Origin: Albidovulum litorale
GTDB taxonomy: Bacteria > Pseudomonadota > Alphaproteobacteria > Rhodobacterales > Rhodobacteraceae
Direction: 5' to 3'
Length of the DNA: 64,000 bases
NCBI RefSeq assembly: GCF_025751495.1
Contig: NZ_JAOWKZ010000001.1
Span: forward strand, 1,061,920 to 1,125,919
A program made the translations under genes and the position numbers. The first letter of the stretch is position 1; each line of letters opens with the position of its first letter. The notes under the pieces are model-generated. The model saw nothing but the letters and a program-made list of their open reading frames with translations, made no database searches and was not told the origin of the DNA. Below, piece after piece: positions 45,143 to 54,524 of the stretch.

Positions 45143-46044
45143 TGAACCTCCCTGAGGCTGCGGAACGCCGCCGCGCGGGTCGCGACAAAGGCCACGATAG
45201 CGGTCAGGGCGGGAATTGCCAGCGGCGTGAGCCAACCCGCCCCGCTGAACCCGAGCCCGGTCAGGAACCCACCCGCCTGAGACGCGGCGGGCAGAAGTGC
45301 TACGGCGGCCATCCCGGCCAGCGTCCCGGCCAGCGCCCCGACGACGGCGCGCAGCGTGAACCGGCGGACGAAAGCGCGAACGATGAAGGTATCGCGCGCG
45401 CCGACAAGGCGCAGCACCCGGATCACCTGCCCGTTCGCGGCCAGCGCTGAACGGGCCGCCAGCGTCACCATTGCGGCCATCGTCCCGCCGATCAGGACGA
45501 TGGAGAGGAACCCCAGCAGCCGCAGCCGCCCCGCCGCCGCGACCAGCGGCCTCCGCCAGCCCTGATGATCGTCGATCACCGCTTCGGGCACTTCCGCCGA
45601 CAGCCGGAGCCGTAGCCCCTCGGCATCAAAACCCTGCCCCTCCTCGGCGATCTCCACCAGTTGCGGGATCGGCAGGCTGTCAACCGGCAGGTCGGGCCCG
45701 AACCACGGCGCGATCAGCGCCTGCATCTCGGACGGCTCCAGGGCCCGGGCCGACGCGATGCCGGGCGTTTCGGCCAGAATTGCCAGAACGCGCGCGGTCT
45801 TGGCTTCCATCTCACCCGTCGGGGCGGAGATGCGCACCGTCGCGCCCTGCGACAGGGCCTCGGACCAGCGCTCGGCCAGCCGTCCGGCGGCCAACGACAA
45901 CGCCAGCGCGAAGACGGCAAGGAAGGCCATCGCAGCGGCCGAGGCAATCGTCAGGATCGCGGGCGCGCCCGAGGGCGGAACCACCCGGTCACTGCTGCCC
46001 TCGCCACCGGCGAGCAACTTCAGGCGGATCATCATGGCGCTCAC
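45139..46044 (-). CDS. ftsX: Cell-division ABC transporter permease FtsX
   Basis: Membrane partner of FtsE that activates septal peptidoglycan hydrolases. 301 residues, four helices: about 28-52, then three in the C-terminal half (about 180-205, 230-252, 270-290). A periplasmic loop lies between the first two. The GTG start overlaps the ftsE stop; the plsC start overlaps its stop. Confidence 0.92.
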   Translation of the reverse strand: MSAMMIRLKLLAGGEGSSDRVVPPSGAPAILTIASAAAMAFLAVFALALSLAAGRLAERWSEALSQGATVRISAPTGEMEAKTARVLAILAETPGIASARALEPSEMQALIAPWFGPDLPVDSLPIPQLVEIAEEGQGFDAEGLRLRLSAEVPEAVIDDHQGWRRPLVAAAGRLRLLGFLSIVLIGGTMAAMVTLAARSALAANGQVIRVLRLVGARDTFIVRAFVRRFTLRAVVGALAGTLAGMAAVALLPAASQAGGFLTGLGFSGAGWLTPLAIPALTAIVAFVATRAAAFRSLREVQ

Positions 46045-46712
46045 AGCTCTGCCCCCGCATGAATGATCTGGCGGTCCTTGATCCGCAGCACCCGGGCAGA
46101 GACCATCGGCTTGGCGGCCCGGATCAGGTTCAGATCATGGGTCGCGATCACGATGGTCTTGCCCATCCGGTTCAACTCGCTGAGGAGCGTCAGAAGCCTC
46201 AGCGACATCTCCCAGTCGAGATTGCCGGTGGGCTCATCGGCCAGCAGGAGGTCGGGCGACAGGACGACCGCACGAGCCAAAGCCGCGCGCTGGCGTTCGC
46301 CGCCCGACAGCGACGGCGGCAGGGCCCGTGCCCGCGATCCAAGGCCGACCCAGGACAGAAGCTCGCGCAGTTCTCCAGCATCGGCCTCGCGCCCGGCCAC
46401 GGTCAGGGGCAGCGCCACGTTCTCGGCCACCGGAAGATGGTCGAGGAACTGGCAATCCTGATGCACAACCCCGATCCGCCCCCTCAGCCGGGCAATATCG
46501 TCGCGCGACATCGCCGCGCGGTCCTGCCCGATCAGCGAGACCTTGCCGTCAACCGGCATCAACTCGCCGTAGCAAAGTTTCAGAAAGGTCGACTTGCCCG
46601 CGCCCGAGGGACCGGTCAGGAAATGGAACGACCCCGGCGTCAGCCGCAAGGAAATCCCGCGCAACAGCGGCGTACCGCCATACCCATAGCTGACATCGTC
46701 GAACGCAATCAT
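46041..46712 (-). CDS. ftsE: Cell-division ATP-binding protein FtsE
   Basis: ATPase of the FtsEX complex. 223 residues from ATG at 46712 (a GTG at 46724 adds four). Walker A GPSGAGKS (34-41), the signature LSGGERQRAALARA and Walker B LLLADEPTGNLD are intact, and the Q-loop is VVHQDCQFLD. I see no ribosome site before either start. A 16-base inverted repeat (AGAACA...TGTTCT) sits at the upstream edge. Confidence 0.94.
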   Translation of the reverse strand: MIAFDDVSYGYGGTPLLRGISLRLTPGSFHFLTGPSGAGKSTFLKLCYGELMPVDGKVSLIGQDRAAMSRDDIARLRGRIGVVHQDCQFLDHLPVAENVALPLTVAGREADAGELRELLSWVGLGSRARALPPSLSGGERQRAALARAVVLSPDLLLADEPTGNLDWEMSLRLLTLLSELNRMGKTIVIATHDLNLIRAAKPMVSARVLRIKDRQIIHAGAEL

Positions 46713-46715
46713 CGT

Positions 46716-46731
46716 AGAACACACATGTTCT
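46716..46731. promoter_or_regulatory. Inverted repeat at the ftsE start
   Basis: AGAACA (46716-46721) and TGTTCT (46726-46731) flank CACA, in the 171-base region between divergent ftsE and the zinc-ribbon gene. It could be an operator covering the ftsE translation start. Confidence 0.35.
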
Positions 46732-46883
46732 GCCGAGTCGCCGCTGCATCACCTTGCAGGGAAATCCCGCGCTGCAGCATCAAGACTTGGAGCCTGCGCC
46801 TTTGCTTGCTACAAATGGCCAACAATAATGACGAAGCGGTCACATGGGCCGCGATTGTGGCTGGCGAAATCGGTGGGAACGAC

Positions 46884-47819
46884 ATGCGTTTGATATGCCC
46901 GAGCTGTGGTGCACAATATGAGGTGGACGACAGCGTCATCCCCGAGACGGGCCGGGATGTCCAGTGCTCGAATTGCGGACATGCGTGGTTTCAGCAAGCT
47001 TCGCTGAAACTGACGACGCCGGCGCCTGTAAAGATCGCGGAACCGGCGCCGCAGAAACCCGCTGCGCAAGCGCCGAGCGCACCGCCGCCCGTCGAAGAAA
47101 AAGTCGCAGTACCCGAACCGACGACCGAGCCGGACGATACCCCCGACGAGACCGAACAAGACGATGCCCCCAGCGCGTCAGAAGACGACGCGCCCGATGA
47201 CGACAAGGCGACACCGGACACAGCCGAAGAAATGCCTGTCCCCGCCGCCCCCGAAGGCGAATTGCGCCGCCGCACACTCGACGACGCCGTGCGTGGCGTT
47301 CTCAAGGAAGAGGCCGAGCGCGAGACAAGGGCTCGCAAATCCGAAAGCGCGGCGCTGGAAACCCAGCCCGATCTCGGCCTTGCCGTCGCCGCTGCAACGG
47401 CGGCAGCCGCCACCGAACCGGTGCGCGACCGTGTCGTGCGGGTCCGCGGCGATGAGGACGATCTTGACGACGATGCGCTGACATCGCGCGCCTCCCGGCG
47501 CGAATTGCTTCCCGATATCGAGGAAATCAACTCGACCCTGCGTGCCACTTCGGAACGCGGCGACGAAGCCGCCGCCCGCGACGCACCCGAGGCGATGGCC
47601 GTCAGGCAGCGCTCGGGCTTCCGCCGCGGCTTCTCGCTGGCCGTTCTGATTGCCGCCCTTGCGCTTGGACTTTACGTTCTGGCCCCGACGCTGGCGCAAT
47701 CGGTTCCGGCGCTCGAACCGGCACTTTCAGCCTATGTCGAGGCGGTGAACGCGGCGCGGGTCTGGCTGGACGGCCAGATGCAAACGCTGACAGCCGCGAT
47801 CAAGGGCGACGCTTCCTGA
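46884..47819 (+). CDS. MJ0042-type zinc-ribbon membrane protein
   Basis: 311 residues from ATG at 46884 (GGTGGGAA upstream). The N-terminal zinc finger is LICPSCGAQYEVDDSVIP with VQCSNCGHAWF (two CxxC). A long acidic Pro/Asp/Glu-rich region (about 45-215) follows, then one membrane helix near 255-277 (FSLAVLIAALALGLYVLAPTLA) and a short periplasmic tail. Common beside ftsE in Rhodobacteraceae; role unknown. An earlier in-frame ATG at 46815 is not supported. Confidence 0.88.
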   Translation: MRLICPSCGAQYEVDDSVIPETGRDVQCSNCGHAWFQQASLKLTTPAPVKIAEPAPQKPAAQAPSAPPPVEEKVAVPEPTTEPDDTPDETEQDDAPSASEDDAPDDDKATPDTAEEMPVPAAPEGELRRRTLDDAVRGVLKEEAERETRARKSESAALETQPDLGLAVAAATAAAATEPVRDRVVRVRGDEDDLDDDALTSRASRRELLPDIEEINSTLRATSERGDEAAARDAPEAMAVRQRSGFRRGFSLAVLIAALALGLYVLAPTLAQSVPALEPALSAYVEAVNAARVWLDGQMQTLTAAIKGDAS

Positions 47820-47840
47820 TCCGGTGCCCCGACCGGATCA
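47817..47840. terminator. Palindromic terminator built from two stop codons
   Basis: TGATCCGGT (47817-47825) pairs perfectly with ACCGGATCA (47832-47840) over GCCCCG. The left arm begins with the TGA stop of the zinc-ribbon gene, and the right arm ends with the TGA stop of the TIGR02302 gene on the other strand. Confidence 0.75.
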
Positions 47841-50447
47841 GAATCGGTCCATCAGACGTTTGAGATAATCAAGCTCATCCGACGGACGAGACTGCTCGCC
47901 CGACCGGCGGCGGATCTCGTCCAGCAGATCGCGGGCACGACCATAGACGTCGCCATCCTCGCCGATATATCCGCGCCCGGTGATCTCAGGATTGACACCA
48001 TAGGTTGGGCGACCCAGCGGGTCGCGCGTCCCATCCGGCCCTGTCGCGCCAAATGTCTCGCCCTGCTGCCCCGGTTGCTGCGACTGGTTCTGGGCCAAAG
48101 CCTCGCCAAGACTGCGCAATCCTTCACGCAGGCTCTCGATCGCCTCGGCCTGACGTTCCAGCGCCTCAGCAAGATTGCCGTCACGCAAGGCCTGTTCGGC
48201 GCCGTCCATCGACCGGCCCGCGCGGTCCAGCGATCGCTGCGTCGCACCGCCATCTTCTGAGGGCAGGCCGGGCAGGCCCTCTTCCTGCCGCCGCAGCATC
48301 TCGCGCAGCGCCTGCTGGCGCTCAGCAAGGCCGTCGCGACCCATACCGTCGCCTCGCGCCATTCCGTTGGGGTCGTCGCCTTCACCGCTCTCACCGTCCT
48401 GCTGACCGAACTGGTTCTGGCCCTGCTGACCCTCCTGCCCCTGCTGCTGGCCCTCGCCCTGCTGGCCGAACTGCTCCTGCAACCGCCGGAACGCCTCGTC
48501 CGACAGGCCCTGCTGATCCCTCAGCGTCTGGCGCAGACCCTCCATCGCCTTGCCGCCCGGCCCCTGCTGACCCTCGCCGTTCTGGCCTTCGGTCACCCGC
48601 AGGTTTTCCATCATCCGCTGGAATTGCTCCAAAAGCTCCTGCGCCTCGGCCATACGGCCTTCTTCCATCAGGCGCTGGATCTCGTCCATCATCTGCTGGA
48701 TCTGGTCGCCGGTGATCGACTGATTGTTCTCTGCCTGCTGCTGGCCCGGCTCGTCAGTGCCCTGACGCTCCATGTTTTCCGCCAGCTTGCGGATATAGTC
48801 GTCGGTCGCCTGCCGAAGCTCGTCCATCAACTGCTGGATCTCGTCGGGCGAGGCACCGCGGCGGATCGCCTCCGACAACCGCTCCTGCGCCTGCCGCATC
48901 CGTTCCAGCGCATCGGCGAGCCCGCCATCCTCGATCAGTTCGGCGATGTTCCACAAAGCCTCGGCCAGTTCATCGCGCATCTCGACGCTCAGCCGCCCCT
49001 GTCCCAGCGCCCCGTCCAGCCGCCGCATCGCGACCCGGATCATCAGGAACGCCCGTTCGTTCCTCAGCAGCCCCTCGGGCTTGTGGGTCAGCGCATGCAG
49101 GACCTGGCTGGTGCGCCTGCCATTGTCGCGGGTCCAAAGCAGGTCGCGCCTGAGTTCGATCAGCGACGCCGCAACCGGGTCAAAGAAGGTGCGCCCCGGC
49201 AGAAGCAGCGTTTCCGTTGCGCTCCGCCCAGTCTGGTTGCGGCCATCGGTGACCTCGAAGGTCATCTTCACCGGCAGATTGGCGAAGGGATGCTTCGACG
49301 CATCCTCCACCAGCGCCTCGCTGAATTCCTTGCGGTCGCCCGAAATCGGCATCGGCAGGTCAAAAATCAGCACATCGCGTGCCTCGGGCTCGGCGCTCAG
49401 ACCATAGCGGCGGTCAATCGCATCGAAGTCCAGTTCGATCACGGCACGGCCCGACGTAACCGCATAATCGTCATTGGCAATGAACGGCTGCGTCATACGG
49501 CCATCGGCCTCTTTCATGATCCGGCCCGCGATCTCGACCATCGGTGGCTCGTCGGGCAGGATCGTCACATTCCACGCACGTCCGCCCTCGCCCGAAATGG
49601 TCAGGCGGCCATTCGCGACCGCCTCGAACTCCACCGCGCGCACGGTATCGAGCGCAGCAGGCTCCGCGCCCGCATCGTCCGGCGCAGGCTCCGGCACCCG
49701 GCCCGACACCGTCTCCTCGACAGCCAGATCCGCCGCCGCGCCGTAAAGGCGCAAGGTGATCCTTGTGCCTTCCGGCAGATGGATCGTCTCATCGGTGATG
49801 GTGTTGAGGTAAAGGCTCGGAAGACCGGTATAGGGTGGCGGCTCGGCCCACCCTTCCCATGACGGCCCGCCCGCCACATCGACGGCCTTGCCAGGCCGGG
49901 CGAGTGCCGGCACCTCGGCCACCCGCCAGAGCGAGCCGAAAAGAAGCGCGATGATAAAGGCCGTAAGCGCCGCGTAGCGCAGCGCGAAACGGTCGCGGCG
50001 CGACACGCGCAGGTCGGGGACCGGCGGTCTTGCGCCCACGGCTCGTTCCGCCATCCGCGCGACATGGGCGCGCCAGACCGCGGTCGAACCCTTGTCCTCA
50101 TGCCCAAGCGCCAGACTGTCCTGCAACGCTGCGATCGGGCGTCCCGGCATCGCAAGATCGAGCCGCTCCAGCGCCTCTGCGCGGGTGGGCCAGTGGAAGT
50201 CGCGTATGCCTCTGACGAGCGCCCAGCCAAGCCCGCCCAGCGCCAGAACGCCGCCGATCCACACCGCCTCGACCGGCAACGTGTCATGCAGGCCCAGCGC
50301 CAAGGCGGCAATGACAGTGAAGAGGATCGTCCAGACCGGCCAGAAACCCCGCGTGATCCGTTCAGCCGCCATCCCGGCCCGCGTGATGCGCACGGGCCAT
50401 TTGAGACGCCTCAGCGCCTCATGTGGAAGGGCTCTGACCTTTCTCAC
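47838..50447 (-). CDS. TIGR02302/DUF4175-family membrane protein
   Basis: 869 residues. Two or three N-terminal membrane helices (about 33-52, 63-80, 155-175) precede a large periplasmic region with beta-rich and alpha-helical parts. The C-terminal third is rich in Gln, Glu and Gly (GEGQQQGQEGQQGQNQ) with coiled-coil-like helices. The family is typical of alphaproteobacteria and has no assigned function. The start is GTG at 50447, with a GGAGG 12 bases upstream. It lies downstream of lysA. Confidence 0.88.
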   Translation of the reverse strand: MRKVRALPHEALRRLKWPVRITRAGMAAERITRGFWPVWTILFTVIAALALGLHDTLPVEAVWIGGVLALGGLGWALVRGIRDFHWPTRAEALERLDLAMPGRPIAALQDSLALGHEDKGSTAVWRAHVARMAERAVGARPPVPDLRVSRRDRFALRYAALTAFIIALLFGSLWRVAEVPALARPGKAVDVAGGPSWEGWAEPPPYTGLPSLYLNTITDETIHLPEGTRITLRLYGAAADLAVEETVSGRVPEPAPDDAGAEPAALDTVRAVEFEAVANGRLTISGEGGRAWNVTILPDEPPMVEIAGRIMKEADGRMTQPFIANDDYAVTSGRAVIELDFDAIDRRYGLSAEPEARDVLIFDLPMPISGDRKEFSEALVEDASKHPFANLPVKMTFEVTDGRNQTGRSATETLLLPGRTFFDPVAASLIELRRDLLWTRDNGRRTSQVLHALTHKPEGLLRNERAFLMIRVAMRRLDGALGQGRLSVEMRDELAEALWNIAELIEDGGLADALERMRQAQERLSEAIRRGASPDEIQQLMDELRQATDDYIRKLAENMERQGTDEPGQQQAENNQSITGDQIQQMMDEIQRLMEEGRMAEAQELLEQFQRMMENLRVTEGQNGEGQQGPGGKAMEGLRQTLRDQQGLSDEAFRRLQEQFGQQGEGQQQGQEGQQGQNQFGQQDGESGEGDDPNGMARGDGMGRDGLAERQQALREMLRRQEEGLPGLPSEDGGATQRSLDRAGRSMDGAEQALRDGNLAEALERQAEAIESLREGLRSLGEALAQNQSQQPGQQGETFGATGPDGTRDPLGRPTYGVNPEITGRGYIGEDGDVYGRARDLLDEIRRRSGEQSRPSDELDYLKRLMDRF

Positions 50448-50492
50448 GCCGGTTGCCGGCCTCCGTTCCGGGCCAGCACGCGGGATTGCGCG

Positions 50493-51758
50493 CTAAAGCC
50501 ATGGGGCCATGCTATCGCGGTTTATCATCTCGTCATAGGTGGGACGGGCACGGATTACGGCGAATTGATCCCCGTGCACCATCACTTCGGGCACGAGGGG
50601 GCGCATATTGTACTCCGAGGCCATGACCGCGCCGTAAGCGCCGGCCGACCGGAACGCCACCAGATCGCCCGCTCGCATCGGCGGCAGGGCGCGCTGCTTG
50701 GCGAAGGTGTCGCCGGTTTCGCAGACCGGCCCGACGATGTCATAGGGCTGCGGCAGGGTCGCCGGGGCAGGCTCCACCACCGGGACGATGTCGTGATGCG
50801 CGCCATACATCGACGGGCGGATCAAGTCATTCATCGCCGCGTCGAGGATCAGGAAATCCCGCTCCTCGCCCGACTTCACATAGATGACCTTGCTCACCAG
50901 AAGGCCCGCATTACCGGAAATCAGCCGTCCCGGCTCAATCTCCAGCTCGCAACCCAGATCGCCCACGGTGCGCTTGATCACCGCGCCGTAGTCGAGGGGC
51001 AAGGGCGGCGCGGCGTTCGACCGCTCATAGGGAATGCCAAGACCGCCGCCGAGGTCGAGCCGGCGGATGTCATGGCCGTCGGCGCGAAGTTGCCGGGTAA
51101 GCTCGGCGACCTTCAGGTACGCCTCCTCGAAGGGCACCAGATCGACAAGCTGCGAGCCGATATGCACGTCGATGCCGACGACATCGATCCCCTTCAGGCG
51201 TGCCGCCTCGGCATAAACCTCGCGGGCGCGGCTGATCGGAATGCCGAACTTGTTTTCCTTCTTGCCGGTCGCGATCTTTTCATGGGTCTTGGCATCGACA
51301 TCCGGATTGACCCGGATCGTGATCGGCGCGGTCAGGCCCATCGACGATGCAACCTCGCTCAGCGCGAAAAGCTCAGGCTCGCTTTCGACATTGAACTGGC
51401 GGATGCCGCCTTCCAGCGCGATCCGCATTTCATCCCGCGTCTTGCCGACGCCGGAAAAGACGATCCGCTCGCCCGGAACGCCCGCGGCCTTTGCCTTCAG
51501 ATATTCGCCGACGGACACCACATCGACGCCCGCGCCAAGCGCGCCGAGCGTCTTTACGACCGACAGGTTGCCGCAGGATTTCATCGCGAAACAGATGAGA
51601 TGCGGCAGGGGCGACAGAGCTTCCTCAAAGAGCTTGTAATGCCGGGTCAGCGTGGCCGTCGAATAGACATAGAAGGGCGTCCCGACCGAAGCGGCAATCT
51701 CGGCGATCGCCACGTCCTCGGCATGAAGCGCGCCGTCGCGGTAAAGGAAGTGATCCAT
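50493..51758 (-). CDS. lysA: Diaminopimelate decarboxylase LysA
   Basis: PLP enzyme giving L-lysine from meso-diaminopimelate. 421 residues. The PLP Lys is 60 (CFAMKSCGN). DVHIGSQ, LDLGGGLGIPY, EIEPGR and VCETGDTFAK (the conserved Cys-Glu pair) are in place. The AMK segment and SVGEYLKA differ from the common KxNxN and SGGE patterns, which I think is a normal variant here. It is 45 bases upstream of the TIGR02302 gene. Confidence 0.94.
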   Translation of the reverse strand: MDHFLYRDGALHAEDVAIAEIAASVGTPFYVYSTATLTRHYKLFEEALSPLPHLICFAMKSCGNLSVVKTLGALGAGVDVVSVGEYLKAKAAGVPGERIVFSGVGKTRDEMRIALEGGIRQFNVESEPELFALSEVASSMGLTAPITIRVNPDVDAKTHEKIATGKKENKFGIPISRAREVYAEAARLKGIDVVGIDVHIGSQLVDLVPFEEAYLKVAELTRQLRADGHDIRRLDLGGGLGIPYERSNAAPPLPLDYGAVIKRTVGDLGCELEIEPGRLISGNAGLLVSKVIYVKSGEERDFLILDAAMNDLIRPSMYGAHHDIVPVVEPAPATLPQPYDIVGPVCETGDTFAKQRALPPMRAGDLVAFRSAGAYGAVMASEYNMRPLVPEVMVHGDQFAVIRARPTYDEMINRDSMAPWL

Positions 51759-51992
51759 GTCGTCAGAGCCTTACACAGCGTCCCCCATCGGCGCCGATGT
51801 AGAACATCGAGAGGACCAAGGAAAGCCATTCCCCGCCGCACCGATGCTTCAGTTTGCCTCTCCGCCGCGGGAACAAAGCCGCCGCGTGGGGAATAGCACT
51901 CTCCGCCCGCAATCGAGCCGAAGGCACCGGAAAATGGGCAATAACCGGCGACGCGGATAATCGAAACAGGGCCGAACTGGGCGGCTCGACTT

Positions 51993-52796
51993 CTAGTGGG
52001 TAAGGGTCGCACCGCTCAATGCCATCATCAGCGGGGTATCCGGTGCTTCCAGCCCCTCGATCACGTCGAAATGGTGCCGCCCGGCATCGATCGTCACCGG
52101 ACAGGCCCAGGCATTGCCGAGCCTGCGGGCCTGATCGAGGAAGGCGGGGCGTTCGGCGCCGCCGACCCAGACATGAACCGGCACACCGGAACGGCGCGTC
52201 AGAAGCGCGGGGCTTTCGGCTGCCGCCTCGGCACGGGTTAGCCGGAAGTCGTCATTCATAGCGGTCTCGATTAGCGGGCGCAGGTCGGTCAGGGGGGAGA
52301 TCGGCACGGAACGGGCGAGGCATGCGGCGACGGCGTCGTGCAGCGCGATATCGCGGCACACCATCCGCGCGGCGAGGTGACCGCCCGCCGAATGCCCCGT
52401 CATGACGATGGGACCCGCCACCTCTGCCGCCATGACGTTCAGGCTCGCGGCAATCTCGGCGGTGATGGCGCTGATCCGTGCGTTGGGGGCCAGAGTGTAG
52501 GCGGGCATCGCACAGGCCCAGCCGCGCGCGGTGGACCCGGCGGCGAGATGCGAGAAATCGCGCGGGCTGAAGGCGCGCCAGTAGCCGCCATGGATGAAGA
52601 CCAGAAGCCCCTCGGGCTTCCCCTTGGGCAGGAAGAGGTCGAACCAGTTCCGCTCACCCGTGCCATAGGGCAGGCCAAGCCGGGCCCGTGCGCCCAGCGC
52701 CGCACGGAACTGTGCAGCCTTTTCCGCCCAAAGCGGCGGATAGGCCTCGGCCCCCTCGATATATTTGCCATTCGCAAAGGCATCGTCATAGCGCAT
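51993..52796 (-). CDS. Alpha/beta hydrolase, kynurenine-formamidase-like
   Basis: 267 residues from ATG at 52796 (GGAGG upstream). The oxyanion motif HGGYW (LLVFIHGGYWRAFS) is characteristic of arylformamidases; GHSAGG is the nucleophile elbow with catalytic Ser; His occurs in GRHHFDVIEGL and Asp near ISPLTDLRPL or in VWVGGAE. Formamidase activity is plausible but not shown; the gene has no tryptophan-pathway neighbours. Confidence 0.8.
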   Translation of the reverse strand: MRYDDAFANGKYIEGAEAYPPLWAEKAAQFRAALGARARLGLPYGTGERNWFDLFLPKGKPEGLLVFIHGGYWRAFSPRDFSHLAAGSTARGWACAMPAYTLAPNARISAITAEIAASLNVMAAEVAGPIVMTGHSAGGHLAARMVCRDIALHDAVAACLARSVPISPLTDLRPLIETAMNDDFRLTRAEAAAESPALLTRRSGVPVHVWVGGAERPAFLDQARRLGNAWACPVTIDAGRHHFDVIEGLEAPDTPLMMALSGATLTH

Positions 52797-52986
52797 GGTC
52801 GGTCCTCCGCCGCCATGCATCGCGCTCTTTGGCAGTTTTTGCAATGCCGGCGGTTTTCCGCGTGCGAAACCCGACAGGCGATCAAAATTTTCTGCGGGTG
52901 ATGAATATTTTAAGTTTGCATTCCGCCCCCTCGCGGGCATAACAACGACCGTCCCGGCCCGGCCGGTTCTGAGAAAGGAGATTCCC

Positions 52987-54465
52987 ATGCTCGATTCCGT
53001 CACCGACCTCCGCGCCCTTCTGAAGGACCCGACGCTTCTGGCGACCAAGGCCTATGTCGCGGGCGAATGGATTGACGCCGATGACGGCGCGACGTTCGAG
53101 GTGATCAACCCCGCCCGTGGCGATGTGATCTGTTCCGTCCCCGATCTTGACCGCGCCGAAACCGCGCGCGCCATCGCCGCCGCCGACAAGGCGCGCCACG
53201 AATGGGCCGCCCGCACCGGCAAGGAACGCGCTGCGGTCCTGCGCAAGTGGCATGACCTGATGGTCGAGAATGCCGATGACCTTGCCGCGATCCTGACCGC
53301 GGAGATGGGCAAGCCGCTGGCCGAGGCCAAGGGTGAGGTCGTCTATGGCGCCTCGTTCATCGAATGGTTCGCCGAGGAAGCCAAGCGCATCTATGGCGAG
53401 ACGATCCCCGGCCATCAGCGTGACAAGCGCATCACCGTCATCAAACAGCCGATCGGGGTCGCTGCCTCGATCACGCCGTGGAACTTCCCCAACGCCATGA
53501 TCACCCGCAAGGCGGGCCCCGCGCTCGCCGTAGGCTGCGGCTTTGTCGCGCGCCCCGCTGCCGAGACGCCCCTGTCGGCGCTCGCCATGGCAGTGCTGGC
53601 CGAGCGCGCCGGAGTGCCTGCGGGTGTCTTCTCGGTCATCACCTCGAAGAAATCTTCGGCCATCGGCAAGGAATTCTGCGAGAACCACGCAGTGCGCAAG
53701 CTGACCTTCACCGGCTCGACCGAGGTTGGCCGCATCCTGCTGCGTCAGGCGGCCGATCAGGTGATGAAATGCTCGATGGAGCTTGGCGGCAACGCGCCGT
53801 TCATCGTCTTTGACGACGCCGATCTCGACAAGGCGGTCGAGGGCGCGATGATCTCCAAGTTCCGCAACAACGGTCAGACCTGCGTCTGCGCCAACCGCAT
53901 CTATGTGCAGGCGGGCGTCTACGATGCTTTTGCCGAGAAGCTGTCGGCCGCCGTCGCCAAGCTGAACGTGGGCGACGGGCTGAAGGACGGAGTGACCACT
54001 GGCCCGCTGATCAACGAGTCGGCTGTCGAGAAGGTCGAGGAACATATCGCCGACGCGCTGGCGGGCGGCGGCAAGGTCGTCACGGGCGGCAAGCGCCACG
54101 CCCTTGGTGGCACGTTCTTTGAACCGACCGTCGTCACCGGCATCACGCCCGCGATGAAGGTTTCGACCGAAGAGACCTTCGGCCCCCTCGCCCCCCTCTT
54201 CAAATTCGACACAGAAGAGGAAGTGATCCAGCTCGCCAACAACACGATCTTCGGCCTTGCCTCATATTTCTACGCCCGCGACATCGGCCGCATCACGCGG
54301 GTGCAGGAAGGGCTGGAATACGGCATGGTCGGCGTCAATACCGGCCTCATCTCGACCGAAGTCGCCCCGTTCGGCGGCGTCAAGCAGTCCGGCCTCGGCC
54401 GCGAGGGCAGCCATCACGGTGTCGAGGACTATCTGGAAATGAAGTACATCTGCCTGTCGGTCTGA
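52987..54465 (+). CDS. gabD: NAD(P)-dependent succinate-semialdehyde dehydrogenase
   Basis: 492 residues. Aldehyde dehydrogenase fold: ITPWNFPNAMITRKAGPAL, FTGSTEVGR, general base Glu265 (MELGGN) and nucleophile Cys299 (NNGQTCVCANR). The closest pattern is GabD, the last step of GABA breakdown to succinate. The usual KPA segment reads ARPAAETP here (Arg for Lys near 189), possibly family-normal. AAAGGAG precedes the ATG; it is divergent from the hydrolase gene. Confidence 0.9.
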   Translation: MLDSVTDLRALLKDPTLLATKAYVAGEWIDADDGATFEVINPARGDVICSVPDLDRAETARAIAAADKARHEWAARTGKERAAVLRKWHDLMVENADDLAAILTAEMGKPLAEAKGEVVYGASFIEWFAEEAKRIYGETIPGHQRDKRITVIKQPIGVAASITPWNFPNAMITRKAGPALAVGCGFVARPAAETPLSALAMAVLAERAGVPAGVFSVITSKKSSAIGKEFCENHAVRKLTFTGSTEVGRILLRQAADQVMKCSMELGGNAPFIVFDDADLDKAVEGAMISKFRNNGQTCVCANRIYVQAGVYDAFAEKLSAAVAKLNVGDGLKDGVTTGPLINESAVEKVEEHIADALAGGGKVVTGGKRHALGGTFFEPTVVTGITPAMKVSTEETFGPLAPLFKFDTEEEVIQLANNTIFGLASYFYARDIGRITRVQEGLEYGMVGVNTGLISTEVAPFGGVKQSGLGREGSHHGVEDYLEMKYICLSV

Positions 54466-54484
54466 TACCGGTAGTGATATACAG

Positions 54485-54510
54485 AACGGGCGGGGACCAC
54501 CCCGCCCGTT
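54485..54510. terminator. Perfect hairpin terminator
   Basis: AACGGGCGGGG (54485-54495) pairs with CCCCGCCCGTT (54500-54510) over ACCA and is followed by TTGCATTT. It lies between the convergent gabD and LytTR genes and can serve both. Confidence 0.88.
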
Positions 54511-54524
54511 TGCATTTCAGTGGC

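Noticed and set aside
45471-46883. Long plus-strand frame running antisense to ftsX and ftsE and joining the zinc-ribbon gene
   Set aside because: It is a high-GC shadow of well-defined genes; the zinc-ribbon start at 46884 matches the family, and the upstream part has no domain.
50493-51758. Possible damage in LysA: SVGE in place of SGGE and an altered AMK region
   Set aside because: The rest of the active site is intact and I recall similar variants in related organisms, so it is probably natural.
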